A stretch of 12,115 nucleotides of DNA from Bacteroidales bacterium (GCA_023145125.1 JAGLEK010000096.1:1-12115), one strand, 5' to 3'. Counted from the first letter of the stretch, positions 1 to 6,897 are shown. Notes: a model not told the origin generated them from the letters alone. Numbers and translations: made by a program.

Positions 1-13
1 AATCGCCCAATAC

Positions 14-41
14 AAAAAACTCCGCTGTAGCGGAGCTTTTT
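14..41 (+). terminator. Intrinsic terminator of an upstream gene outside the window
   Basis: A 6-bp perfect stem (CTCCGC at 20-25, GCGGAG at 30-35) with a TGTA loop is followed by C and five T residues, the classic Rho-independent layout. A run of six A precedes the stem (14-19), so it could also work on the minus strand. No gene runs into it within the window, so it most likely ends a plus-strand gene that lies just outside. Confidence 0.75.
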
Positions 42-405
42 GAACGAACAACTTATTAACCCAAAATTTATGGAAACATTCCTGAAGGTACCGTATGAAA
101 AAAGCAAAGCAGTTTGATTATTAAAAACCTGGATTATGAAAATCAAAACCACCTTCAAGAACGATTTCCTCTTTGAGAAATTAATTAAACTAAATTAATT
201 CATTTACAAAACTAAAGGTGCCGGGGTTATATGTAAAGCCGGAATCAGTTAACGGCTATCAACAATCAGTTTACGGTTGACAATATCAGGTAACTGGAAC
301 CGATCGTGATGATTGTTATTCTTAAATTTTTCCGAAAAAGGCAGGACATTTTCCATTTTTCCGTATTAATCAGTAGGGCCTACGAAGGTTTCTTACTATT
401 TAAAT
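42..405. other. Intergenic region with no supported gene
   Basis: No convincing coding sequence is visible between the terminator and the ATG at 406. Two tiny ORFs in the same frame (70-117, 15 codons; 136-198, 20 codons) are separated by a stop and resemble nothing I recognise. Positions 179-200 contain two AATTAATT copies, and 243-297 contain a degenerate periodic repeat that is listed separately. I found no exact TAnnTTTG element. The nearest match is TAAATTTT at 323-330, about 75 bases before the next gene, which is weak evidence for a promoter. Confidence 0.6.
243..297. repeat. Degenerate 21-base / 7-base periodic repeat
   Basis: The block ATCAG recurs at 244, 265 and 285. Copies 243-263 and 264-284 align over most of their length (AATCAGTTAACGG against AATCAGTTTACGG). 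Read in sevens from 246 the sequence is CAGTTAA, CGGCTAT, CAACAAT, CAGTTTA, CGGTTGA, CAATATC, so it looks like a heptad of the form C(A/G)GTT-A that has decayed. It is non-coding and lies about 110 bases before the first gene. Function is unknown; slipped-strand expansion is the simplest origin. Confidence 0.5.
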
Positions 406-1227
406 ATGCATTGCAAAGTTTTGCTTATTACCGGGTGTATCCTGCTAAGCACCCCTGTCTCCATGGCACAACCGGGCAGCTACCCTGTCGGTGCCAGGGC
501 AATTGGCATGGGACATACAAGCCTTGTCAACAAAGATTTTTGGGCAGTTTGCAACAACCAGGCAGCAGCGGCTTATATCACCGGCATTGAACTTGGTGTA
601 TTCATGGAAAACCGCTACCTCATAAAAGAGATGAACAGGATCGTGATCGGGGGTGCTTTTGGGATAGGCAAGGGAGGGATTTTCGCTAATGTGGATCATT
701 TTGGTGATCATGCCTACTCAGAGATGAAGGCCGGGGCAGGCTATGCATTGCAACTGGGGGAACACTTTGCCGCAGGCTTACAGCTGGATTATCTCAGGAT
801 GTCCATCGGCGAAGGCTACGGCAGTTATCATGCCTTTACATTTGAAGGAGGCATCTATGCAATGATCACCGACAAAATATCGCTTGGCATCCATTGTTTC
901 AACCCTGTTCATGCCGGTTGGACACACAGCAAGGAAAAACTTCCTGTCATCATCAGGGGTGGCATCGGCTTCCGGCCTGAAGCATCCATCAGCATCAGTG
1001 CAGAGGTCCTTAAATCAACTGCAGAGGCGGCAGTCATAGCTGCAGGTTGTGAATACCGCTACAGGGACAAATTTTTCATCAGGGCCGGAATAACCAGCGG
1101 ACATGCAAGGTACACCTTCGGGGCAGGCTTCAAATTGAAGAAACTGATGATCGACATTGCTTCTTCAGTCCACTCCTTCCTCGGCTATTCACCACAGCTT
1201 TCTATCATCTATATTGTAAAGCAATGA
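406..1227 (+). CDS. PorV/PorQ-like outer-membrane beta-barrel protein
   Basis: A 273-residue exported protein. Residues 1-21 form a signal peptide with a hydrophobic core and likely cleavage after SMA (A21/Q22). Just after it comes GARAIGMG (29-36) and an aspartate (D44), matching the N-terminal pattern of the PorV/PorQ (FadL-like) barrels common in Bacteroidota. The usual NPAGLA block that follows is altered to NNQAAAA (50-56). The rest alternates polar and hydrophobic residues with many Gly and aromatic residues, as in short beta-strands. PorV itself is a T9SS shuttle component, but this protein is shorter and divergent, so a T9SS role should not be assumed. Its stop overlaps the next start by 4 bases (ATGA at 1224-1227), implying coupled translation with the helix-hairpin-helix protein downstream. 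The start at 406 is chosen because it gives a full signal peptide. Family assignment is moderately sure; function is unknown. Confidence 0.75.
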   Translation: MHCKVLLITGCILLSTPVSMAQPGSYPVGARAIGMGHTSLVNKDFWAVCNNQAAAAYITGIELGVFMENRYLIKEMNRIVIGGAFGIGKGGIFANVDHFGDHAYSEMKAGAGYALQLGEHFAAGLQLDYLRMSIGEGYGSYHAFTFEGGIYAMITDKISLGIHCFNPVHAGWTHSKEKLPVIIRGGIGFRPEASISISAEVLKSTAEAAVIAAGCEYRYRDKFFIRAGITSGHARYTFGAGFKLKKLMIDIASSVHSFLGYSPQLSIIYIVKQ

Positions 1228-3344
1228 AGCCGGCATTAACAGGACTATTCATATTTGCTGCCTTCAACGTGATCATGGCACAATCATCCGACAGCCTGTT
1301 GCTTGCCGGAAAAAATCTGATCAGCAGGCAGTTGGAAAACTATGAAGAGCTGGCAGAAGCAGGGATCGATCTTAGCGAGCTCACTGAAGACCTGGAGTAT
1401 TTCCTTGAGAACCCCATTAACCTGAATGATGCAGATAAAAGGGATCTTAACCGGCTTGTTTTCCTCAATGATATCCAAATCAAGAATTTGCTCGACTACC
1501 GAAAGAAGTACGGAACATTCCTGTCGATATATGAGTTGAAAGTCGTTGAAGGGTTCGGCAGAAATACGCTGGAAAAGATCCGGCCCTTCATAGTGGTTGC
1601 CCCCAAAGCAGATCGTTCTTTCAAGGTGAACAGCCTTCTCAGAGGAAAGCATGATCTGATCATTCGCTTTCAGCGTAAACTGGTCAGGTCAGAAGCATAC
1701 AATATCCCGGCAGATTCCTTGCAGTTAACAAAAAGCGGCTCCTTTTACCTTGGCGACCCCAATCGTTATTATCTGCGCTACCGTTACCGGGTTTCCGGCA
1801 GAATGAGCATCGGCCTGATAGCAGAAAAAGACCCGGGAGAGGCATTTCTCTACCTCCCCGCCGGCCTTTCAGCAAGCATAAGGAACAAAATAAAGCGGGT
1901 GCCGGGATTTGATCATTACTCATTTCACTTTGGATATGAAACAAAAGGAATACTCAACTATGCCGTGCTTGGTGATTACCATGCCCGCTTCGGGCAGGGG
2001 CTTGTTCTGTGGAGCGGGCTTTCATTCGGTGGCGGAAATGATCCTTCATCAGTGAAACGCTATGCATCCGGCATCCGGCCAAATACATCTGCCAATGAGA
2101 ATATGTACCTGCGTGGAGGCGCCATATCGCTGAAGTGGAAAGCATTAAGGCTGGATATGATTTACTCCCGGATTAAAGCCGACGCCAATATTATATATTC
2201 CGACAGTGCCGGTGAACCTGGTCATATCAGTTCTCTTCCCAACACAGGCTACCATCGCAGCCTGAATGAGCTGGAGGATAAAAAAAGTCTTCTTCAGGAG
2301 CGTACCGGGGGTCATTTTGCATACACCCGCGAACGTTTTCAGACAGGCATCACAGTATGCAGGACGAACTACGGGCTCAGCATCGATAAAGGTGATAAAC
2401 CCTCGGCCTTATACCAGTTTCGGGGAAACAAAAACCTGAATGCCGGCATATATTTTGACCTCCTGCTACGCAAGACAAACCTATTTGGTGAGTTCGCAGT
2501 AAGCAAGAACGGAGGATGGGCTTTGCTGGCGGGCCTCACCCATACCACAGCGAATGGGAGCATTTTCGGACTGCTTGTCAGGGAATACAAGCCTCAATAT
2601 CAAAATTATATGGCACAGGCACAGGGCAAAAGAACTAACAATGCCAATGAAAGGGGAATTAAGCTGATGCTGGAAATGCCGCTACTCAGGAAGCTTAGCC
2701 TGCAGGCATCCTTCGATCATTACTCTTATCCGTGGCTAACCAGCAGGACCATAAATATAAAACGGGGACAGGATCATCGTATGCAGTTGCTGTATAAGCC
2801 TTCCAGAGGGGCCGAACTGGAGCTAAAATACAGGTTCCGCTCGGAATTTGTCAATAATAACGACCTGCATTCCTGGTTCGACAAACAGGTACAGGAAAAA
2901 AAACATGAGATCACTGCTGAAGCGGGCTTCACTGTTTCTGCATCGTGCTCAGGAAAGGTGCATGCGGGTTATACGATAGTGAAAGCTTCCGCTGAGGCAT
3001 GCAAAAAGGCAGGATCCCTGCTTCTGCTGGACATGTATTATCGTCCGGAAAGGCTTCCGCTCCGGCTCACATTCAGGTATGCATTATTTCATACGGATGA
3101 TTACGATAGCAGGCTATATGCCTATGAGTATGATGTTTTGTATGCATCTTCAATGCCTGCGTATTATGGCAAAGGCTACCGTTTTTATATTCTCACAAAA
3201 TACAGTCCTGCCCGGTGGCTCGATACCTGGCTTCGCTTCTCCATGACCTGCTATACAGACAGGAATACCATCGGCAGCGGCCCTGATGAAATTCAAGGAA
3301 ACAAGCTGCCTGAAATTAAATTACAGCTGCGAATTAAATTATGA
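1224..3344 (+). CDS. Outer-membrane beta-barrel protein with N-terminal helix-hairpin-helix (ComEA-like) domain
   Basis: A 706-residue exported protein. Residues 1-19 are a signal peptide (cleavage near VIMA/Q). Residues about 62-125 form a tandem helix-hairpin-helix module of the ComEA type: INLNDADKRDLNRL, then YGTFLSIYELKVVEGFG and LEKIRPFIVV. In ComEA such modules bind double-stranded DNA in the periplasm, but they can also mediate protein contacts. From about residue 145 to the end, repeated amphipathic aromatic-rich strands suggest an outer-membrane barrel; the block GDYHARFGQGLVLWSG (250-265) is typical of the Bacteroidota proteins with this architecture. It overlaps the preceding PorV/PorQ-like gene by 4 bases, so the two probably act together at the outer membrane. 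An A8 tract at 2896-2903 lies in frame. Architecture is well supported; DNA binding and any role in uptake or export are inference. Confidence 0.8.
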   Translation: MKPALTGLFIFAAFNVIMAQSSDSLLLAGKNLISRQLENYEELAEAGIDLSELTEDLEYFLENPINLNDADKRDLNRLVFLNDIQIKNLLDYRKKYGTFLSIYELKVVEGFGRNTLEKIRPFIVVAPKADRSFKVNSLLRGKHDLIIRFQRKLVRSEAYNIPADSLQLTKSGSFYLGDPNRYYLRYRYRVSGRMSIGLIAEKDPGEAFLYLPAGLSASIRNKIKRVPGFDHYSFHFGYETKGILNYAVLGDYHARFGQGLVLWSGLSFGGGNDPSSVKRYASGIRPNTSANENMYLRGGAISLKWKALRLDMIYSRIKADANIIYSDSAGEPGHISSLPNTGYHRSLNELEDKKSLLQERTGGHFAYTRERFQTGITVCRTNYGLSIDKGDKPSALYQFRGNKNLNAGIYFDLLLRKTNLFGEFAVSKNGGWALLAGLTHTTANGSIFGLLVREYKPQYQNYMAQAQGKRTNNANERGIKLMLEMPLLRKLSLQASFDHYSYPWLTSRTINIKRGQDHRMQLLYKPSRGAELELKYRFRSEFVNNNDLHSWFDKQVQEKKHEITAEAGFTVSASCSGKVHAGYTIVKASAEACKKAGSLLLLDMYYRPERLPLRLTFRYALFHTDDYDSRLYAYEYDVLYASSMPAYYGKGYRFYILTKYSPARWLDTWLRFSMTCYTDRNTIGSGPDEIQGNKLPEIKLQLRIKL

Positions 3345-3360
3345 ATCTGGGGACATACTT

Positions 3361-3396
3361 ACCACCAGGGCTCCAAGACACAAAGATGCACCAAGA
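3361..3396 (+). repeat. Left arm of a 36-base inverted repeat flanking the GxxExxY gene
   Basis: This 36-base arm matches the reverse complement of 3815-3850 at 29 of 36 positions with no gaps. Shared blocks are ACCACCA, CTCCAAG, AAG and CACCAAGA. Internally the arm is built from a loose 9-10 base unit ending in CCAAG. It lies between the stop of the barrel gene (3344) and the start of the GxxExxY gene (3412). Confidence 0.8.
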
Positions 3397-3411
3397 ATTA
3401 AAAAAAATAAT

Positions 3412-3810
3412 ATGAAAAAACACTATGAACCAATTCCCGATGATTTAGATGTTATTGGAAGGAAAATTGTTGATGCCGCATACACAGTCCACAAAAGTCT
3501 GGGACCAGGATTGCTTGAAAAAGTCTATGAGATCTGCTTTTGTCATGAACTCATCAAGAGGAATCTATCTATTCAAAGACAACTTTATATTCCAATAAAT
3601 TATGAAGGAATTACATTCGATGAAGGACTCAGATTAGATGTTCTTGTAAATGAATGCGTCATTTGTGAACTTAAAGCTCTGGAAACAACCCATCCTGTGT
3701 GGGAAGCCCAGGTTTTAAGTCATTTGAAAATCACCGGACTTCGTTTAGGGTATCTGATAAACTTTAATGTACCATTGATGAAAGAAGGAATTAGAAGATT
3801 TGTTATATAA
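3412..3810 (+). CDS. GxxExxY protein (PD-(D/E)XK nuclease-like fold)
   Basis: A 132-residue protein of the GxxExxY family (TIGR04256, related to PDDEXK_3), whose usual length is near 125. The name motif is G33-L-L-E36-K-V-Y39. A possible PD-(D/E)XK core follows: D76, then E86-L-K88 in VCELKAL-like context. The C-terminal block HPVWEAQVLSHLKITGL (94-110), then LGYLINFNVPLMKEGIRR, is also characteristic. Biochemical function is not established; the fold suggests a nuclease or a relic of one. The frame stays open back to 3286, but I chose the ATG at 3412 because it gives the family's normal N-terminus and excludes the flanking repeat. The gene is lower in G+C than its neighbours and lies between inverted repeats, which suggests acquisition as a cassette. 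Family call is firm; function is open. Confidence 0.9.
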   Translation: MKKHYEPIPDDLDVIGRKIVDAAYTVHKSLGPGLLEKVYEICFCHELIKRNLSIQRQLYIPINYEGITFDEGLRLDVLVNECVICELKALETTHPVWEAQVLSHLKITGLRLGYLINFNVPLMKEGIRRFVI

Positions 3811-3814
3811 ACAA

Positions 3815-3850
3815 TCTTGGTGAAACTTGGAGCCTTGGAGTCTTGGTGGT
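3815..3850 (-). repeat. Right arm of the 36-base inverted repeat flanking the GxxExxY gene
   Basis: The reverse complement of this arm matches 3361-3396 at 29 of 36 positions, without gaps. It begins 4 bases after the GxxExxY stop codon. As read on the plus strand it contains TCTTGGTG, CTTGGAG and TCTTGGTGGT blocks, spaced 9-10 bases apart. Confidence 0.8.
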
Positions 3851-3879
3851 TCAAACCACATAATCACTACCCACCAAGA
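3841..3879. repeat. Secondary inverted repeat between convergent genes
   Basis: TCTTGGTGG (3841-3849) is perfectly complementary to CCACCAAGA (3871-3879) across a 21-base spacer. Further CCAAG and CACCAGG copies follow up to about 3900, in the same orientation as the left arm of the cassette. The structure could form a stem between the converging GxxExxY and peptidase genes and might serve as a transcription barrier, but no T-tract follows it, so a standard intrinsic terminator is not claimed. Confidence 0.5.
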
Positions 3880-3906
3880 TCAATAACCAAGAGGCACCAG
3901 GCAGGC

Positions 3907-5874
3907 TTAGTAAAGAATTATTTTCCCACTTGTGATAAATAAGCCTGATGTACTTTGCATAGAATAGAAGTAAACTCCTCCTGGAATAGAGCCCCGGTTA
4001 AATTTATTTGTCCCGGGATGCAGGTTTTCCATTCTTTTTACCTCTTTGCCGGTGATATCATAAAAGACCAGGCTCATATTTTCATTTGAGGAATTGATCT
4101 CGATCGTGGCGCTTTCACCGACCGGATTCGGGTATATCCTGACGAATGCCTCTGAAGCGGCGTTCCTTTCTTCCAAACCTACCGGGATCCCGGGTTGATA
4201 AGTAGCTTTACGCAGTATTTTAGGCTCCGGATCTATCTCAATCATCACAACAGCTTCCTGCACGGGAACAGTAAACACCTGGTAAATTTCATCATTCCAT
4301 ACATTTATTACGGTATCACCTCCACCTTCATATAGCAATTTAATCTCCACCGGCATCTTGAACAATGGCCGTCTCCCCTGTTGTTCCTGTACCTGCCAGA
4401 TCAGGAAGGCAAGGCTGTCATTATGATTTTCGAAATTGAAATAATACTCCGGGTAGTAGGCGTCATATATCCATTGCTCGAAGAAGTAATCCAGGTCTTC
4501 TCCCGACACATCTTCACACACTTGCTGAAAATCTTCGGTAGTCGCCTGGGCATACATGAAATCAGTATCCGTCGAGTAATTATAAATACAATCCCAGAAT
4601 ATGCTATCGCCCAGCACCCCCCGAAGCATATGCAATACATAAGCCCCCTTCCTGTAAATAATACTCTGGAATACGTTGAAAGTATCGCTGGCATTTTGCA
4701 GATACAATGTTCCTCCATTCCAATACTCATTACCACTCATATTATCCAGATACGCTCCATAACCATATACCGCCTCATCATAAACAGCTTCAGAATAAGT
4801 TGCAAAGCCTTCATTCAGCCAGGCATGGTGCCAGTTTTTACAGGTGATCATATCTCCAAACCACATATGGCCCAGCTCGTGTACTGAAACACTGAACCAT
4901 GAAGGCAACATATTATTGGTGATGGTGTTGGTCTGGTTTTCGATGGCGCCATAAAAACCAAGCTGTGTCATACCGTATTTCTCTGCTGAAAAAGGGTATT
5001 TCCCGAATTTTTCAGAAAAGATATCCAGGGCAAGCGGCATATCTTCGACTCCTGTTTGTGAACCGGCCAGATCCTGCTGAAATACATAATAATCCAGCGG
5101 GTACTCTTCTCCGTAGATGCCGGCATAATCCTCACTGAATTTGACAAAATTCGAGATAGCTACCATAACATAATAAGTTACGATGGGATAACGGTGCCTC
5201 CACTGATAAGTCTTTTCCGTAGTATTGTCTATAACATTTTCGAGTATCCCGTTTGACACAGCGATCACTTCTACGCCGTTTACCTCCTTCACAGGGATCG
5301 TGACATCAACAAAAACTGAATCCGGTTTATCAGAGGGGCCATCTTTACAAGGGTACCAGTAATGGGCAAGGTATGGTGTTGATAAAGTAGCTATTATTGG
5401 CTCACTGCCATGGTGCGTTTCATACCTGAGCCCCTTATATCCACCGGCAAGAACAGGAACGCCGTGATAGCTGATCACAAGGTCCAGTGCATCGCCGGGG
5501 CCATATGCACCGTCCAGGTTTACCAATATAGAATCCCCGCTTTGCAGGAAGGAATCCACATCTCCACTAACATCATCTACGGTCAGGGAACTGTTAAGGC
5601 TCAGCCATACATGATCCAGGCCATCAATAACAGGTTCAAAAATACAATTTACTACACCTGCTATATACTGGGAATCAATGGCTATTTCCAGATCGAGGTA
5701 ATAGAATTTCACATCAATATTGGTATCAGGGATGTTCTCCTCGCTATAGCGGATAAATTCCTTGAAAGTCTTCCATTCGAGTTCATACAGGTCTTCAAGG
5801 GCCTGTTGCTTTTGTGCGTTGGCAATTATGGTGGCCAATAAAACAATGGCCACAGTATAGATGAGCTTTTTCAT
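3907..5874 (-). CDS. Secreted M1-family zinc metallopeptidase with T9SS C-terminal sorting domain
   Basis: A 655-residue aminopeptidase-type protein. Residues 1-20 are a signal peptide (cleavage near ANA/Q). The M1 N-terminal beta domain covers roughly 50-240. The exopeptidase motif is GAIEN (309-313), a variant of GAMEN. Zinc ligands are complete: HELGH (332-336) and E355 in WLNEGFATY, with the standard 18-residue gap. The likely catalytic tyrosine is Y407 in YRKGAYVL. Residues about 578-655 form a T9SS type A sorting domain (VRIYPNP, then ITGKEV, GVYFY and a final KIILY), so the protein should be carried to the cell surface or released and the domain removed. It starts 8 bases after the DUF58 gene, suggesting co-transcription. 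A degradative role in peptide scavenging is likely; substrate preference cannot be read from the sequence. Confidence 0.93.
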   Translation of the reverse strand: MKKLIYTVAIVLLATIIANAQKQQALEDLYELEWKTFKEFIRYSEENIPDTNIDVKFYYLDLEIAIDSQYIAGVVNCIFEPVIDGLDHVWLSLNSSLTVDDVSGDVDSFLQSGDSILVNLDGAYGPGDALDLVISYHGVPVLAGGYKGLRYETHHGSEPIIATLSTPYLAHYWYPCKDGPSDKPDSVFVDVTIPVKEVNGVEVIAVSNGILENVIDNTTEKTYQWRHRYPIVTYYVMVAISNFVKFSEDYAGIYGEEYPLDYYVFQQDLAGSQTGVEDMPLALDIFSEKFGKYPFSAEKYGMTQLGFYGAIENQTNTITNNMLPSWFSVSVHELGHMWFGDMITCKNWHHAWLNEGFATYSEAVYDEAVYGYGAYLDNMSGNEYWNGGTLYLQNASDTFNVFQSIIYRKGAYVLHMLRGVLGDSIFWDCIYNYSTDTDFMYAQATTEDFQQVCEDVSGEDLDYFFEQWIYDAYYPEYYFNFENHNDSLAFLIWQVQEQQGRRPLFKMPVEIKLLYEGGGDTVINVWNDEIYQVFTVPVQEAVVMIEIDPEPKILRKATYQPGIPVGLEERNAASEAFVRIYPNPVGESATIEINSSNENMSLVFYDITGKEVKRMENLHPGTNKFNRGSIPGGVYFYSMQSTSGLFITSGKIILY

Positions 5875-5882
5875 GATTTGAA

Positions 5883-6818
5883 TTAATATAGTTTTTCCCG
5901 CTTGATCAGGTAGGGATGGAGGATCTGGCTGATGCCGGCATTGATATCGGCGGCGACAAAATCAATCATATATTTTCCACAACGCAGCTTAAGCTCATTA
6001 ACAAACTCCCCGACACTCTCAACATATTGCTTCCTGAGTTCAAGCGGCGACAGTTTCATTTCCTCTCCGCTTTCCATATCGACGAATTTATATGGGCGGT
6101 TATCATACTCGAAATCAATTTCCTTGGACTTATCCACCACGTGAAACAGTATAACTTCATGTTTATTATACCGCAGGTGCTGCAAAGCAGAAAACATCTC
6201 ATCCAGCTTTCCCTGGCGTTCAAGCATATCACTGAATATCACCACCAGCGAACGCTGATGGATCATATCTGCGATCTGATGTATTGCCTCCGCTACATCG
6301 GTTGGTTTTCTGGTGGTGGGGGGTATCGGTTTCAACAATTTCTCCATTTCCGAGAAGAGGTGTTTCATATGAACCATTGTTGAACGGGCCCTGGTGTTGA
6401 GCTCGATCTTATCAGAAAAAAGACTTAAGCCCACGGCATCCCGCTGCCGCTGTAAAAGATTTATCAGCGCAGCAGCAGCATAGATCGAAAAAGTGATCTT
6501 GTTGGGGTTGTCAATACTTATATCCGGTTTCACCGGGAAATACATGGAACTGGAATTGTCAATAATGATCTGGCAGCGCAGGTTGGTCTCTTCCTCATAG
6601 CGCTTCACATAAAGCTTGTCGGTGCGGCCGTATAGTTTCCAATCAATATGCTTTATTGACTCACCGCTGTTATATTGCCTGTGTTCGGCAAATTCGACTG
6701 AAAAACCATGGAAAGGGCTTTTGTGCAATCCTGTAATAAACCCCTCGACCACCTGCCTGGCAAGAAATTCGAGCGAACCAAACTGCTGCAACCTGTTATG
6801 ATCTATCGAATATTCCAT
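5883..6818 (-). CDS. DUF58 domain-containing protein (von Willebrand A-like)
   Basis: A 311-residue protein without signal peptide or membrane segment, so probably cytosolic. The DUF58 signature is clear: EHRQYNSGESIKHIDWKLYG (45-64), followed by KLYVKRYEEE (68-77). A von Willebrand A-type metal site looks intact: D87-N-S89-S-S91, then T173 in KPTDVAEAI and D197 in VIFSDM. DUF58 proteins usually accompany a MoxR-type AAA+ ATPase, which is not present in this window; the gene upstream is trxA, separated by a terminator. Downstream, the M1 peptidase begins after 8 bases. In BatA-like systems these proteins are thought to act in stress response or in assembly of metal-dependent complexes, but no specific role is known here. 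The family call is firm. Confidence 0.9.
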   Translation of the reverse strand: MEYSIDHNRLQQFGSLEFLARQVVEGFITGLHKSPFHGFSVEFAEHRQYNSGESIKHIDWKLYGRTDKLYVKRYEEETNLRCQIIIDNSSSMYFPVKPDISIDNPNKITFSIYAAAALINLLQRQRDAVGLSLFSDKIELNTRARSTMVHMKHLFSEMEKLLKPIPPTTRKPTDVAEAIHQIADMIHQRSLVVIFSDMLERQGKLDEMFSALQHLRYNKHEVILFHVVDKSKEIDFEYDNRPYKFVDMESGEEMKLSPLELRKQYVESVGEFVNELKLRCGKYMIDFVAADINAGISQILHPYLIKREKLY

Positions 6819-6820
6819 TT

Positions 6821-6836
6821 CTATGATCTTTCATAG
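6821..6836. promoter_or_regulatory. Inverted repeat just upstream of the DUF58 start
   Basis: CTATGA (6821-6826) and TCATAG (6831-6836) form a perfect 6-bp inverted repeat around a 4-base spacer, ending 3 bases before the DUF58 start codon (6818). It could be an operator half-site pair or a small hairpin affecting initiation. No convincing -7 element is seen in this 79-base gap, so the role is uncertain. Confidence 0.35.
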
Positions 6837-6841
6837 TATGC

Positions 6842-6866
6842 AAAAAGACGCACAATACTGCACGTC
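6842..6866 (-). terminator. Intrinsic terminator after trxA
   Basis: Read on the minus strand, GACGTGCA and TGTGCGTC form an 8-bp stem (two G-U wobbles) around the loop GTAT, followed at once by five T residues. It lies 31 bases past the trxA stop and separates dnaE-trxA from the DUF58-peptidase pair, which then needs its own promoter or read-through. Confidence 0.8.
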
Positions 6867-6897
6867 TCTTCACAGGATTGAAATTCAGGTCAGTATT

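Larger units (their letters stand above)
3361..3850. mobile_element. Candidate non-autonomous mobile cassette carrying a GxxExxY gene
   Basis: A single small gene is framed by 36-base imperfect inverted repeats that lie 15 bases before its start and 4 bases after its stop. The cassette sits between two convergent genes, where an insertion would do little harm. By hand count the gene interior (3421-3780) has 133 G+C in 360 bases, about 37%, against 58 in 120 (48%) for 3181-3300 in the neighbouring gene. I see no transposase and no target-site duplication outside the arms, so mobility is inferred from structure, composition and my recollection that GxxExxY genes are often multi-copy in this phylum. 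Confidence 0.45.

Noticed and set aside
70..198. Two tiny in-frame ORFs (70-117 and 136-198)
   Set aside because: At 15 and 20 codons, rich in Lys and separated by a stop, they give no evidence of selection or of a known peptide.
406..438. Lipobox-like ITGC at residues 8-11 of the PorV/PorQ-like protein
   Set aside because: The sequence before the cysteine is too short for a lipoprotein signal, and a standard signal peptidase I site follows at residue 21.
306..590. A 94-codon plus-strand ORF overlapping the start of the PorV/PorQ-like gene
   Set aside because: Its second half is an out-of-frame reading of the real gene, it lacks any recognisable domain, and the frame at 406 has a proper signal peptide and barrel pattern.
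2896..2903. A8 tract in the helix-hairpin-helix barrel gene as a phase-variation site
   Set aside because: The run is in frame, occurs within an ordinary Lys-Lys context and has no sign of length polymorphism visible in a single sequence.
3345..3360. GGGGACATACTT stretch before the left arm as a transposon end
   Set aside because: No complementary or duplicated copy is present on the right side of the cassette, so an end or target duplication is not supported.
3286..3411. Upstream in-frame ATG extending the GxxExxY gene by 42 codons
   Set aside because: The extension overlaps the end of the barrel gene and reads through the inverted-repeat arm; the family N-terminus fits the ATG at 3412.
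4381..4887. Plus-strand ORF of 168 codons inside the M1 peptidase gene
   Set aside because: It is antisense to the catalytic region of a well-supported gene and has no domain or start context of its own.
4831..4951. GAIEN in place of GAMEN in the M1 peptidase as evidence of lost activity
   Set aside because: Ile for Met at this position is a conservative variation within the family, and all zinc and catalytic residues are present.
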